Assembly: GCF_034424315.1 (NCBI RefSeq)
Contig: NZ_CP139972.1
Span: 6,243,501 to 6,307,500 of the forward strand
Direction: 5' to 3'
Source: Chitinophaga sancti
Lineage (GTDB): Bacteria; Bacteroidota; Bacteroidia; Chitinophagales; Chitinophagaceae
Length of the DNA: 64,000 nt
This document shows, piece after piece, positions 32,798 to 41,900 of this stretch. A program made the position numbers and the translations under genes. The notes below the pieces were generated by a model. The model did no database searches. It saw nothing but the letters and a program-made list of their open reading frames with translations, and had not been told where the DNA came from. Numbering within the stretch: position 1 is the stretch's first letter; each line of letters starts with the position of its first letter.

Positions 32798-34051
32798 ATG
32801 AGAAAATTATCGCGCCACCTTTACTTCCAGGTTATCATTGCTATCATCATTGGCATTCTCGTCGGCCACTATTATCCACAAATAGCCCCTACCGGAGAAT
32901 TGATCAGTACCATCTTCATCAACCTGATCAAGATGCTGATTGCTCCCATTATCTTCCTCACCATCGTACTCGGTATTGCCAGGATGGGAGATATGAAGAA
33001 AGTAGGTAAGGTAGGCGGCAAGGCCTTACTCTACTTCGAAATCGTTACTACCCTTGCTATCACTATAGGCCTTATTGTGGCTAACTACCTGAAACCAGGT
33101 AGCGGTATCGACTTCTCTGCTGTCTCGGGTGCCGACATTGAAAAAGCAGCCAAAATCCAGCATGATGCTGCCGGTTTTAGCTGGACGGAATTCCTGCTGC
33201 ATATCGTTCCTGCCAATGCGGTAGAAGCCTTTGCTAAAGGTGAAATTATCCAGGTACTGGTTTTCGCTATCCTCTTTGGTTACGGTATTACCAAACTGAA
33301 CGGAAAAGGAAATGGCCTCCTGAATACATTCGAACGGATCTCAGAAGTCTTTTTCAATGTCCTGAAGTTTATCATGAAACTGGCCCCTATCGGAGCCTTC
33401 GGCGGCATGGCCTTTACCATCGGTAAGTTCGGCCTCAAAGCGCTGCACCCCATGATCTCACTGATGCTCTGTGTATATCTTACCATGTTCCTCTTTATCT
33501 TCATCGTACTGGGAACAATCGCCTATCTGTATAAATTCAGCCTCTGGAAATACCTCCGGTTTATTAGCAACGAATTGCTCATCGTACTGGGCACCTCCAG
33601 CTCCGAATCTGCCCTGCCGGGTATTATGGAAAAGCTGGAGAAAATGGGTTGTCATAAAGAAGTAGTAGGTCTAGTCATTCCCGCTGGTTATTCTTTCAAC
33701 CTGGATGGCACGAGCATTTATCTCAGTATGTCTATGATCTTCCTGGCCCAGGCAGCAAAAGTAGACCTCAGCATCTGGCAGGAATTAACCATCATCGGTA
33801 TATTAATGGTTACTTCCAAAGGTGCTGCAGGCGTAACAGGTAGCGGTTTTATCGTACTTGCTTCCACGCTGGCCGTGATCAAAGTAATCCCTGCAGGTGG
33901 CCTTGCACTCCTGATCGGTGTAGATCGTTTCATGAGTGAAGCCCGTGCCATCACAAACCTGATTGGTAACGGGGTAGCCACTATCGTAATGGCTAAAAGT
34001 GAAAAAGCCTTTGACGAGGAAAAGTATAAGCTGGCTATAGGTGTTCAGTAA
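32798..34051 (+). CDS. Dicarboxylate/amino acid:cation symporter (DAACS family)
   Basis: A 417-residue inner-membrane transporter of the GltP/DctA type. It shows the eight-helix plus two-hairpin layout, with the serine-rich hairpin GTSSSESALPG (about 267-277), the substrate-binding helix PAGYSFNLDGTSIYLSM (about 293-309, including the NxDGT motif), and the second hairpin TSKGAAGVTGSGFIVLAS (about 342-359). The family imports glutamate, aspartate or C4-dicarboxylates with Na+ or H+. Start at 32798 is only 15 bp after the pgk terminator. It is followed 29 bp later by a sensor kinase gene. Confidence 0.94.
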   Translation: MRKLSRHLYFQVIIAIIIGILVGHYYPQIAPTGELISTIFINLIKMLIAPIIFLTIVLGIARMGDMKKVGKVGGKALLYFEIVTTLAITIGLIVANYLKPGSGIDFSAVSGADIEKAAKIQHDAAGFSWTEFLLHIVPANAVEAFAKGEIIQVLVFAILFGYGITKLNGKGNGLLNTFERISEVFFNVLKFIMKLAPIGAFGGMAFTIGKFGLKALHPMISLMLCVYLTMFLFIFIVLGTIAYLYKFSLWKYLRFISNELLIVLGTSSSESALPGIMEKLEKMGCHKEVVGLVIPAGYSFNLDGTSIYLSMSMIFLAQAAKVDLSIWQELTIIGILMVTSKGAAGVTGSGFIVLASTLAVIKVIPAGGLALLIGVDRFMSEARAITNLIGNGVATIVMAKSEKAFDEEKYKLAIGVQ

Positions 34052-34080
34052 TATTAATTACATTTAGCTTTTCCCCCCTT

Positions 34081-37000
34081 ATGAATGTGAAGTACCGTAT
34101 TGCTGCTTTTATATATTGGCTGCTTGCAATATATAGCTGCTCTGTGCATGCACAGGAGTCGGCGCTTTCATATTCATTCCGCCATCTTGATCTCAGTGAT
34201 GGATTAGCCAGCAATCATGTATCTGCTATCTTACAGGACCGTAAAGGTTTTATCTGGATCGCCAGCACTGCCCTGCAGCGCTATGATGGAAGTAACCTGA
34301 TCACTATTGCCAGCTTTGATAAGGTGCCGGGCTCTATTTACTACGACGATATCTGTCTTTGTGAAGATAAGAAAGGGAGGATATGGATGGGGGCTCCCGA
34401 TAATATCCGTTATTATGATCCCGTTACCTCCAAAGTAAAAGTGCTGAAGATGGATATGCTCCCTGTGGGTACAGGCAATGTATATTGTAGTCATATCATA
34501 CAGGATCATGCAGGCATCATTTGGGTCACTACCCAGGAAGGACTGTACCGTTATGATGAAAAAGGAGCCACCTTTGTCATTCCTGCAGAAATACCTGCCG
34601 CAGACAGGGCAGAAATGTACAGCGCTATTATCGAGGATAAAGCGGGTAATCTCTGGATCAGCGGGAAGCATGGCATTTACATGCTCAGTGCCGATCGCAA
34701 ACACCTGTATCACCGTAACAACAATCCCCTGCACATTCCATTGCTCTATTCGCAGACCAGCGTAAAGCAGTTCTTCATCGATAGCCGCGAACGCCTTTGG
34801 GTAGCGGGCAGACTTGGCGACACCCTCTACTGCTATGTACCGGCACAAAACCAGTTGAAAGCATGGCCATTCAGGATCAATAAACCGCCAGAAGGTAATA
34901 TGGTCACCGATATAACGGAGGACAAGGACAAACAGATCTGGTTAGCAACTGTGCTGGGGGGCATTTACCGTTATGATGAACAAAGCAACAATTTCCACGT
35001 AAACATCCGCGCAAATAATGATGACGACAAAAGATTCCACTACGACTTTGAAGTCAACTGTTTCCTGAATGACAGGGATGGCCGTTTATGGATAGGTACG
35101 GACAGGGGATTGAACATTTTGAATCCGCCTGATCGCGCATTTCACATCATGGATCAGCGGGATCCAAATGCAAAATTACCCCGTGCAGAAGTAACCGATC
35201 TTTTCCAGGATGATCTGGGGAATATCTATGCCGGCTTCTGGGGCAAGGGCTTTAGCTGGCTCTCACCCTCCCTGCAATTAAAGCGGCAGTTGATAGCGGA
35301 AGTACCTGAGGAAAGAGGACTGGTATGGAGCTTTGCCCAGATGCCGGATGGAAAGGTATTGGTAGGGCAGGAGAATGGCCGGCTCTCGGTCTTTGATCCA
35401 AAACAGGGAAAGTTTACAGCGCATAAACACAAAGACCTCTTTGGTGATCAGACATTGATGAACATATTGCCTGAAAATGACAGCACCGTATGGATAGGTT
35501 TGTATAAAAAAGGATTGGTACGCTGGAACCCGGTAACAGATACATTTGCCGTTTGCCAAAACCTGCTGAACAAAATTCGTCACCCTATCACGGTCATGGA
35601 TATAGCCAGGCAGGGAGATAGTACCTTATGGCTGGCGACCAGCGATGCAGGGTTGATCAGGTATAATCATATCAGGCAAAAAATTGAATCCAGGGAACTA
35701 TTCCCTTATGGACAGTTATCCGTTAGCAACATCACCTGTCTGAATCTGCTGGATGATACCACGCTGATAGCAGGAACAGAACATGGGCTATGGGTATACG
35801 ATATCCGCCGCCACACCGCCAATCCCCTCCTGATTAATGGAGATCTCTTTGATGAATGGGTACTGAGCATGCTCCCTTCCGGCAGCAGAGGTTTATGGTT
35901 TACAACGCCCTATGGTTTTTATCGTTTTAACAGGCGGAACTTCGGCCTGGAAACCTTTGTACAGACAGGACAGATCATAGACAATAACCGGAAGGTGAGA
36001 AGACGGATTGTCCGGCTGGCAGATGGCCGCCTGATGATTGGTGCTTCCGATCATTTTGTAGTGCTGGATACTGCCGCATTGAAAGTAGCACCTTCGCCAC
36101 CGGATGTGACGATCATTAATTTCAAGGCTATGGATAGCAGTATGCAGCTAAATAGCCTGTATGATAAAAGTGCTCCGCTGGCACTCAATCACCGGCAGAA
36201 CTTTATCAACATAGAATTCAAAAGCCTGCAATACCATCATGAAGCGATCCGGTATTTTTATCAGCTGGATGGTGTGGATGAAGATTGGGTACAGGCCAAT
36301 GGGGTACTGGTAGCCAGGTATACGAACCTGCCCCCTGGCAATTATGTATTCAGGGTACGGAGTATGAATACAGCAGGTACATTTTCAACAGGTGTCACGA
36401 CCCTGTACTTTAATATCCTGCCTGCTTTCTGGCAAACCACCTGGTTCCGGCTACTCGGCCTGCTCCTGGTCATTGCTGTTATCTACACTTATTTCAGGAT
36501 CAGGATTTACCTGATCAAAAGAGAGGCGCGCCGCCGTACGGAAATAGAACAACAGATAGCCCAGCTGGAAATGAAAGCACTGCGGGCCCAGATGAATCCA
36601 CATTTCATTTTCAATGCCCTGAACTCCATTCAGGCATTTATGATGAAGAATGAAACGGAGCAGGCACTTTCTTACCTGAGTCGTTTTGCAAGACTGATCA
36701 GGAATGTACTGGATAATTCCCAGCAAAACAGTATCACGATTTCGCAGGAAATCAAAATGCTGGAAAACTATATAGAGTTAGAAAAACTGCGTTTTGAAGA
36801 TCAGTTTGATTGCGATATCCGGATAGATGATGAACTGGATCCTGACTACATGGATATTCCAACTATGATCTTACAACCCTTTGTGGAGAATGCCATCTGG
36901 CATGGTTTACTGCACAAGAAGGAGCGGGGTATGCTGCGGATCAGCTTTACAAAAGAGATAGATCGAATATTGTGTACGATAGAAGATAATGGTATTGGCA

Positions 37001-37176
37001 GGGAGAAGGCGGCTGCATTGAGAACAGGGGATGAGCATCATTCCCGGGGAGTGCAGATAACACAGGATAGATTGGCCTTGTACAATAAGCGTTTTAACCT
37101 GGATATGACTTTTGATATAGAAGATCTGCCAACGGGTACCAGGGTAAATGTATGGTTCCCGCTGGATGAAGAATAA
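34081..37176 (+). CDS. LytS-type sensor histidine kinase with periplasmic propeller repeats
   Basis: A 1031-residue membrane sensor. After a signal peptide (ending VHAQ at about 24) come repeated two-component-regulator propeller blades (repeating phrases such as DRKGFIWIAS, DKKGRIWMG, DHAGIIWVTT, DRDGRLWIGTDRGL) up to about 660, then a Y_Y_Y domain, a membrane helix at about 788-805, a His_kinase domain with H841 in MNPHFIFNALNSIQAF, and a HATPase domain with N box VENAIWHG and EDNGIGREKA. It lacks a fused receiver or AraC domain and no LytTR regulator gene is adjacent. It lies 29 bp downstream of the symporter, so periplasmic sensing of a transported substrate is possible. Confidence 0.92.
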   Translation: MNVKYRIAAFIYWLLAIYSCSVHAQESALSYSFRHLDLSDGLASNHVSAILQDRKGFIWIASTALQRYDGSNLITIASFDKVPGSIYYDDICLCEDKKGRIWMGAPDNIRYYDPVTSKVKVLKMDMLPVGTGNVYCSHIIQDHAGIIWVTTQEGLYRYDEKGATFVIPAEIPAADRAEMYSAIIEDKAGNLWISGKHGIYMLSADRKHLYHRNNNPLHIPLLYSQTSVKQFFIDSRERLWVAGRLGDTLYCYVPAQNQLKAWPFRINKPPEGNMVTDITEDKDKQIWLATVLGGIYRYDEQSNNFHVNIRANNDDDKRFHYDFEVNCFLNDRDGRLWIGTDRGLNILNPPDRAFHIMDQRDPNAKLPRAEVTDLFQDDLGNIYAGFWGKGFSWLSPSLQLKRQLIAEVPEERGLVWSFAQMPDGKVLVGQENGRLSVFDPKQGKFTAHKHKDLFGDQTLMNILPENDSTVWIGLYKKGLVRWNPVTDTFAVCQNLLNKIRHPITVMDIARQGDSTLWLATSDAGLIRYNHIRQKIESRELFPYGQLSVSNITCLNLLDDTTLIAGTEHGLWVYDIRRHTANPLLINGDLFDEWVLSMLPSGSRGLWFTTPYGFYRFNRRNFGLETFVQTGQIIDNNRKVRRRIVRLADGRLMIGASDHFVVLDTAALKVAPSPPDVTIINFKAMDSSMQLNSLYDKSAPLALNHRQNFINIEFKSLQYHHEAIRYFYQLDGVDEDWVQANGVLVARYTNLPPGNYVFRVRSMNTAGTFSTGVTTLYFNILPAFWQTTWFRLLGLLLVIAVIYTYFRIRIYLIKREARRRTEIEQQIAQLEMKALRAQMNPHFIFNALNSIQAFMMKNETEQALSYLSRFARLIRNVLDNSQQNSITISQEIKMLENYIELEKLRFEDQFDCDIRIDDELDPDYMDIPTMILQPFVENAIWHGLLHKKERGMLRISFTKEIDRILCTIEDNGIGREKAAALRTGDEHHSRGVQITQDRLALYNKRFNLDMTFDIEDLPTGTRVNVWFPLDEE

Positions 37177-37231
37177 AAACATTTATGAAAGAGGGAATGC
37201 ACCCGGGGCAATGAAAACCTCTTTCCAGGAT

Positions 37232-37347
37232 AAAAAAGGTTGTATTGAAAGTAATTTGAAGGTATTGAGCGTAGCATCATCAACAAGGCTCTCCTTCAGG
37301 GTTCCCGGGTTAACGCCGGGAAGTGTTACTTTCGATACAACCTTTTT
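37232..37347. repeat. Long inverted repeat between convergent genes
   Basis: AAAAAGGTTGTATTGAAAGTAA (trimmed here to AAAAAGGTTGTATTG) and its partner CGATACAACCTTTTT pair through about 22 bp with a single G-T, separated by 71 nt that contain a second small hairpin (CCCGG...CCGGG). It lies between the kinase gene and the TPM gene and is likely a bidirectional terminator. Confidence 0.65.
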
Positions 37348-37355
37348 CAGTTATT

Positions 37356-38120
37356 TTACCAATTACCGCTGGCACCACCTCCGCTTCCGGAACCACCGCC
37401 GAAGCCACCAAATCCGCCACCGCCTCCGCGGTCGCTATCACCAAATCCACCCCATATAGGGCCGATCCATCCACGACGGCTGATAGTAGTACCTCCGCCA
37501 CCACCACGGTTGCGCAGGATCGAGATAATCACAACAATAATAATGAGCAGTATCACCAGGCCCGGTGCATTGCTGGAATCCTGGCGCCGGTTGGGTGTTC
37601 CTTTGTATTCTCCTTTTGACGCTTCTATGATCCTGTCTACCGCTTCATCAAAGCCCTGGTAATAGTTGCCGTTTCTGAAGTTAGGTTTGATGTTCTCATC
37701 GATAATACGGTTGGCGATCGCATCTGGTACTGCGCCTTCCATACCTGAGCCGACTTCAATACGGATCTTTCTGTCGTTGATAGCAGCCAGTATGAGGATA
37801 CCATTGTTTTTGTCTTTGGTACCGATTCCCCAGTCACGCAGAATTGCCAGGCCTACTTCGGCGATATCCCTTCCATTGGTAGAAGGAATGGTCACAATGG
37901 CAATCTGGGTAGAAGTGGTATCGTTAAACTGTAACAACTTATCTTCCAGGCTAGCCGCCTGATCGCCCTGCAGAACACCTGCCAGGTCATTTACCAGCCG
38001 TGGTGGATTAGGGCGGGCAGGAATTTTTAAATCCTGTGCCTGTACCATTCCAGTGACTAAGAATAAACCTATAAGCAGGCAGTATACTTGCCTCATCTTC
38101 ATTATTTTTATTGTCCTCAT
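37356..38120 (-). CDS. TPM-domain membrane protein (YgcG-like)
   Basis: A 254-residue protein: signal peptide (to VQAQ, about 29), a TPM_phosphatase domain (about 36-165; VNDLAGVLQGDQAASLEDKL, TQIAIVTIPSTNG, GILILAAINDRKIRIEVGSGMEG, FRNGNYYQGFDEAVDRI), a membrane helix (about 187-203) and a glycine/serine-rich tail ending GASGNW. The start overlaps the stop of the preceding gene as ATGA, pointing to translational coupling. It is the third gene of a lemA-TPM-TPM operon, a conserved Bacteroidota arrangement of unclear function linked to envelope stress or protein turnover. Confidence 0.9.
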   Translation of the reverse strand: MRTIKIMKMRQVYCLLIGLFLVTGMVQAQDLKIPARPNPPRLVNDLAGVLQGDQAASLEDKLLQFNDTTSTQIAIVTIPSTNGRDIAEVGLAILRDWGIGTKDKNNGILILAAINDRKIRIEVGSGMEGAVPDAIANRIIDENIKPNFRNGNYYQGFDEAVDRIIEASKGEYKGTPNRRQDSSNAPGLVILLIIIVVIISILRNRGGGGGTTISRRGWIGPIWGGFGDSDRGGGGGFGGFGGGSGSGGGASGNW

Positions 38121-38566
38121 CTCCCTACTACAATGTCATCCGGTAATTCGTTAATATCATCTCCTTCATGCGGAAAGTGTACACAAAGTGCTTCGCCTAT
38201 TTCGATGATGCAGGCAGCTATGCCTTTAACCACCTGGCCCTGGGCAAAATGTGCCAGCATGCTTTGTGATTTTTCTTTCCAGAATTCCTGACCTACTTTT
38301 TCATGAATGCCCTTATCCCCCGCAATCGCATATTGTTTGTCTTTCAGTGCAAAGTAGAGCAGCACTCCATTACGTAGCCTGGTTTTTTCAAGGCTGAGCC
38401 GAACGAAGATCTGCTGGGCCCTGTCTAAAGGATCTACAAATTTGCAATGGCTTTCAACAAATACCCGGATTTCTCCGCTGGTCATTCTTTCCGCATGGCG
38501 GATAGCCTGCACCAGTTGCTGTTTTTCTGCTTCGGTAAGCAGTTCTTTTTTGGGGAATAGGCGCAT
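38117..38566 (-). CDS. TPM-domain cytosolic-facing protein
   Basis: A 149-residue TPM domain without signal peptide: LTEAEKQQLVQAIRHAERMTSGEIRVFVESHC, then NGVLLYFALKDKQYAIAGDKGIHEKVG and the GIAACIIEIGEAL helix. It lacks the membrane helix and Gly-rich tail of its partner. It begins 12 bp after lemA ends and overlaps the next gene by 4 bp. The pairing of an exported and a non-exported TPM domain behind LemA is the standard layout of this operon in the phylum. Confidence 0.88.
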   Translation of the reverse strand: MRLFPKKELLTEAEKQQLVQAIRHAERMTSGEIRVFVESHCKFVDPLDRAQQIFVRLSLEKTRLRNGVLLYFALKDKQYAIAGDKGIHEKVGQEFWKEKSQSMLAHFAQGQVVKGIAACIIEIGEALCVHFPHEGDDINELPDDIVVGR

Positions 38567-38578
38567 AGATGAAATGTA

Positions 38579-39169
38579 TTAGAACTGCACTTTAGGCGCA
38601 TTTTCAGCACCCTTATCTGCCATATAGTATTCTTTGGCTTTGAAGCCACCGAAACCAGCTACGATATTGTTAGGGAAAGTGCTGACAGTGCTGTTAAAGT
38701 CCTGTACAGCAGTAGAAAAGTCGTTGCGTGCTACGGTAATGCGGTTCTCAGTACCTTCCAGCTGTGCCTGCAGGTCACGGAAGTTCTGGTTAGCTTTCAG
38801 TTCAGGATAAGCTTCTGAAACGGCGAGCAGTCTGCCCAGTGCAGTACTCAGCTGGCCCTGTGCTGCCTGGTACTGTTGTACTTTTTCAGGAGTCAGGTCA
38901 TCACCTTTGATCGTGATCTGGGTTGCTTTTGCTCTGGCTTCCATTACCTGGGTCAGGGTTTCTTTCTCAAAGTTGGCAGCACCTTTTACAGTAGCTACCA
39001 GATTCGGGATCAGATCCGCCCTGCGCTGATACTGTGCTTCCACATTGCTCCACTTGCTTTTTACAGCCTGGTCCTGACGCACGATGGAGTTGTATTTGGA
39101 AACTCCACAGCCTCCAAAAATGACTACTACGGCAAGAATAATGATAAGTGTGAGCGTACTCTTTTTCAT
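38579..39169 (-). CDS. lemA: LemA family protein
   Basis: A 196-residue protein with an N-terminal hydrophobic anchor (TLTLIIILAVVVIFGGC; C21 could be a lipid cysteine) and the LemA core of long helices: YNSIVRQDQAVKSKWSNVEAQYQRRADLIPNLVATVKG is the family signature, with YPELKANQNFRDLQAQLEGTENRI following. LemA proteins are membrane-anchored with their helical domain in one compartment and co-occur with TPM proteins. First gene of the three-gene operon. Confidence 0.94.
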   Translation of the reverse strand: MKKSTLTLIIILAVVVIFGGCGVSKYNSIVRQDQAVKSKWSNVEAQYQRRADLIPNLVATVKGAANFEKETLTQVMEARAKATQITIKGDDLTPEKVQQYQAAQGQLSTALGRLLAVSEAYPELKANQNFRDLQAQLEGTENRITVARNDFSTAVQDFNSTVSTFPNNIVAGFGGFKAKEYYMADKGAENAPKVQF

Positions 39170-39532
39170 TTGTGCTAAGATTTGTTTACAATAATAACAA
39201 TGTTAATGCCTGTTTGTATTGCCCTGATTTTCTGTAAATTAGTATAGTGAGTAATAACAGGCTTATCCAAACCTACAAGAAATTACTCAAAGTACAAGGA
39301 GTTATTATGCTAAAGCCTGCTAACCAACTCGCTGAACAATGACCGCAGGAACGATAAAAGGACTATATTTTACTTTCACAAGAAAGAAATAAGCATTGGT
39401 GAAAAAGTCAGTCTGCGAATGTATGTTTCTCTATAATTTTGGTGGCGTTTTCTTATTGTGAATACCCTTAGGAATACTTTTCATTCGATTTGTACCTCTA
39501 TTTTTCAATAATTTGAATTTAAGTCTGCTTCA
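39170..39532. other. Divergent intergenic region between lemA and the receiver gene
   Basis: No gene is visible. TAATTTTG at 39434-39441 matches the -7 consensus for a rightward promoter, about 92 bp ahead of the receiver start, without a clear -33 at normal distance. A second AT-rich stretch near 39180-39250 probably carries the lemA promoter. No structured RNA or repeat stands out. Confidence 0.4.
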
Positions 39533-39997
39533 ATGAGTGCACAACACATCCATATTCTGTATATCGATGATGAGATTCACAACCTAAATGCGTTCAAGGC
39601 ATCTTTCCGTAGGCTTTACACGATTTTTACGGCAAGTTCGGCTGAGGAAGCAGTGAAAGTGTTGGAAAAGGAAGAAATCCACATCATCATTTCAGATCAG
39701 CGGATGCCCAAAATGACCGGGATTGAGTTTTTTGAATCTATTCTGGACAGGTATCCTGAGCCCATCCGCATACTGCTGACAGGGTATGCCGACATCAACG
39801 CAGTGATTGATGCCATTAACAAAGGTCAGGTGTATAAGTATTTCTCCAAGCCATGGAATGACGAGGACCTGCGTCACAATATTGAAAAGGCATTCGAAGT
39901 ATATGCCCTGCGTAAAGAAAATAAGGAATTGACAGCAAAATTGCTGGATGTAAATGAGAAGCTGGAGTTCCTGCTCCGTCAAAAGCTCATTTCTTAG
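39533..39997 (+). CDS. Stand-alone response regulator receiver protein
   Basis: A 154-residue receiver domain with the acidic pair D12-D13, phosphoacceptor D55 in IIISDQRMPKMTG, T83 in LLTGYAD and K106 in YFSKPWND. The last 35 residues form a charged helix (ALRKENKELTAKLLDVNEKLEFLL), likely a coiled coil, with no DNA-binding or enzymatic output. The LTGYADINAVIDAINKG and KPWND phrases resemble receivers from RpfG or hybrid kinase groups. It may act as a phosphate relay or a partner-binding regulator. It is convergent with the FecR gene, overlapping it by 11 bp. Confidence 0.9.
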   Translation: MSAQHIHILYIDDEIHNLNAFKASFRRLYTIFTASSAEEAVKVLEKEEIHIIISDQRMPKMTGIEFFESILDRYPEPIRILLTGYADINAVIDAINKGQVYKYFSKPWNDEDLRHNIEKAFEVYALRKENKELTAKLLDVNEKLEFLLRQKLIS

Positions 39998-41174
39998 TCA
40001 TGAAGTGAATGGTGTTGTCGTATATCTGGTAGTTCAACTTTAATTGCTTACAGATCTCATCGAGAAAATCTTCCACCTTTTTATCTTTTTCAAGGCTGCC
40101 CGAGAAGTGTGTATTTTCAAAAGAAGGTGCTGCTGAAAAGTCCATTTTGAGCCCAAACCAGCGTTGTAATACTGGTCTCAGCTCTTCCATCGGCTTGTTG
40201 CGAAAGCGATAAACGCCCTGCCGCCAACCCAGGGTCACGGTTTCATCGAACCTTTTTACCTTGAACCGCTCGCCGGGATGATAAATGGCCTCAAACCCGG
40301 GCTTGAGCGTTACATCAAGACTATCTCCTACATCTGTCACCACAGTACCTTGCACCAGAGAGGTTGTCACTGTATTGTTATCATAAGAATTGACGTTGAA
40401 AGCCGTACCTAAGGCTATCACGGAGGTCGTTCCTGTGTGTACGATAAATGGCCTTTCCGGATTATGCGCTACCGTGAAGTAAGCTTCTCCTTCCAGGTAT
40501 ACTTCCCTTGTTTTGCCGGGGAAGATAAATGGAAAACGGAGGGTAGAGCTGGCATTGAGATGTACTTCTGTACCATCTGCCAGTTCAATGTGATAATCCT
40601 GCCTGGGGGGCACGGTCAGCGTATTCCATTCCAGCGATTTGCTCTGGTAAATGGTATCCGGATGGATGTTTTTGATGGCAATGGTGCCGGAATCACCTAC
40701 TACTTTGATCGCGGTATCTGTTGTAATCACCTCCCCGTTACTGGCTGCCGCAGGAGCATGGGAAGAAAATACAGGTCTCCCTGCCATTTGCGGAAATACA
40801 ATGCGATAATGGTTGGCTGTTTGATGAGGTGCCTGCTGGCGTGCAGGGATTAAAATGTATGCAGCGGCGGTAGCGCCTATAGCAAGAACGATTGCTGCCG
40901 CTACCCGTACTTTTTTCAGGAATTTCAGTACCCTCATATATACAGGTGTTGGTTCCAGAATGGCCTTAATTTTCAGCCAGTCCGCTTCCACCTGGAGGTC
41001 TTCCAGGAAAGCACTGTCGGTGTACAATATGGCTTCTTCATATTCCTGCCAGCAGCGCCGCACATTTTCATTGTGATGCATTTCCTTCTGCAGCAGCTTG
41101 TCTTCCACTTCAGTTAAATCGCCAAGTTGCTTACGCAGTAGTAAACTGTAAATATACTCTTGGTCGTATTTCAT
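39987..41174 (-). CDS. FecR-type anti-sigma factor
   Basis: A 395-residue inner-membrane regulator with a cytoplasmic N-terminal part, a membrane helix at about 88-107 (VRVAAAIVLAIGATAAAYILI), a periplasmic FecR domain (WNTLTVPPRQDYHIELADGTEVHLNASSTLRFP, VYLEGEAYFTVAH, ALGTAFNVNSY) and a C-terminal DUF4974 domain (FRNKPMEELRPVLQRWF onward). In Bacteroidota such proteins transmit a signal from a TonB-dependent SusC receptor to a cognate ECF sigma factor. The cognate sigma gene lies 81 bp upstream but is truncated, and no SusC/SusD genes follow. Confidence 0.93.
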   Translation of the reverse strand: MKYDQEYIYSLLLRKQLGDLTEVEDKLLQKEMHHNENVRRCWQEYEEAILYTDSAFLEDLQVEADWLKIKAILEPTPVYMRVLKFLKKVRVAAAIVLAIGATAAAYILIPARQQAPHQTANHYRIVFPQMAGRPVFSSHAPAAASNGEVITTDTAIKVVGDSGTIAIKNIHPDTIYQSKSLEWNTLTVPPRQDYHIELADGTEVHLNASSTLRFPFIFPGKTREVYLEGEAYFTVAHNPERPFIVHTGTTSVIALGTAFNVNSYDNNTVTTSLVQGTVVTDVGDSLDVTLKPGFEAIYHPGERFKVKRFDETVTLGWRQGVYRFRNKPMEELRPVLQRWFGLKMDFSAAPSFENTHFSGSLEKDKKVEDFLDEICKQLKLNYQIYDNTIHFMTKK

Positions 41175-41255
41175 TTTTTTATAGAGTGGTTACGAGGGTT
41201 TTTAAGATAATAATTACGTTGAGTCTTGGTTTTATATATTGCGTCATGGAACGGG

Positions 41256-41633
41256 TTATCTTTCAATAGCCATGATCAGTGGTGTTGTAATCGACGTAGG
41301 CACCAGTGCCGGACCCGTTTCGCAGGGTGGGCAGGTCGCTTTATATTGTTGTGCAGTAACAAGCGCTGCCTCCTGCAGCTGGCGACATCTGGCATCTACT
41401 ATTTGATAGAAAAAGCCGCCGGGGGCATGTTCTATCTCCTGATATTGCCGGGTCTTCCATACTTCTATAAATATCTTTTGTACTATTTCCCTTGCCTCGT
41501 CCATATTCCCCAACATTGTACTGGCTTTCAGACAAAGAGGTTTGTAATATTTCATAAAGAAGTACTGATAGGCCACCAGGGAGTTATCCTTCGTTAATGC
41601 GGATAACATAGCGGTATCCTCGCTGGTAATCAT
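41256..41633 (-). CDS. ECF sigma factor with region 2 only
   Basis: A 125-residue frame that matches the N-terminal half of FecI-like ECF sigma factors: ALTKDNSLVAYQYFFMKYYKPLCLKASTML and EAREIVQKIFIEVWKTRQ make up region 2, and FFYQIVDARCRQLQ would begin the linker. Normal members have about 190 residues with a region 4 helix-turn-helix for -35 binding; here the frame ends after ITTPLIMAIER and only 81 bp separate it from FecR, which is too short for region 4. No frame in that gap resumes it. It is either a decayed gene or a deliberate short form. Confidence 0.75.
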   Translation of the reverse strand: MITSEDTAMLSALTKDNSLVAYQYFFMKYYKPLCLKASTMLGNMDEAREIVQKIFIEVWKTRQYQEIEHAPGGFFYQIVDARCRQLQEAALVTAQQYKATCPPCETGPALVPTSITTPLIMAIER

Positions 41634-41900
41634 ATGAATAAGGTTATTTTGGTTAGTTAGTCTCCCAATGTGCGCTAGGTATCATGTCCCCAATACCCTC
41701 TAAATGTCGATAGAAAGGTTGAGATTTCTGTTAATGTGATGTTAATGAATTCCGATTTCTGCGCTTAAGCACTAACCTGATATTTTTTTCAAATCTGAAT
41801 GGCCCCTGGCCGGCTTTATCTATCAAAAATGCCTCACTTCACCCCCCATTTCTAGACTTTCCCTTAAATTGCAGCTTTCTAAAGAAAAACTTAGTGGAAT

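Noticed and set aside
37420..37520. Short GGT/GGC-type repeats as a possible tandem repeat or CRISPR-like array
   Set aside because: These encode the glycine-rich tail of the TPM protein; spacing is irregular and there are no spacers. No CRISPR array occurs in the window.
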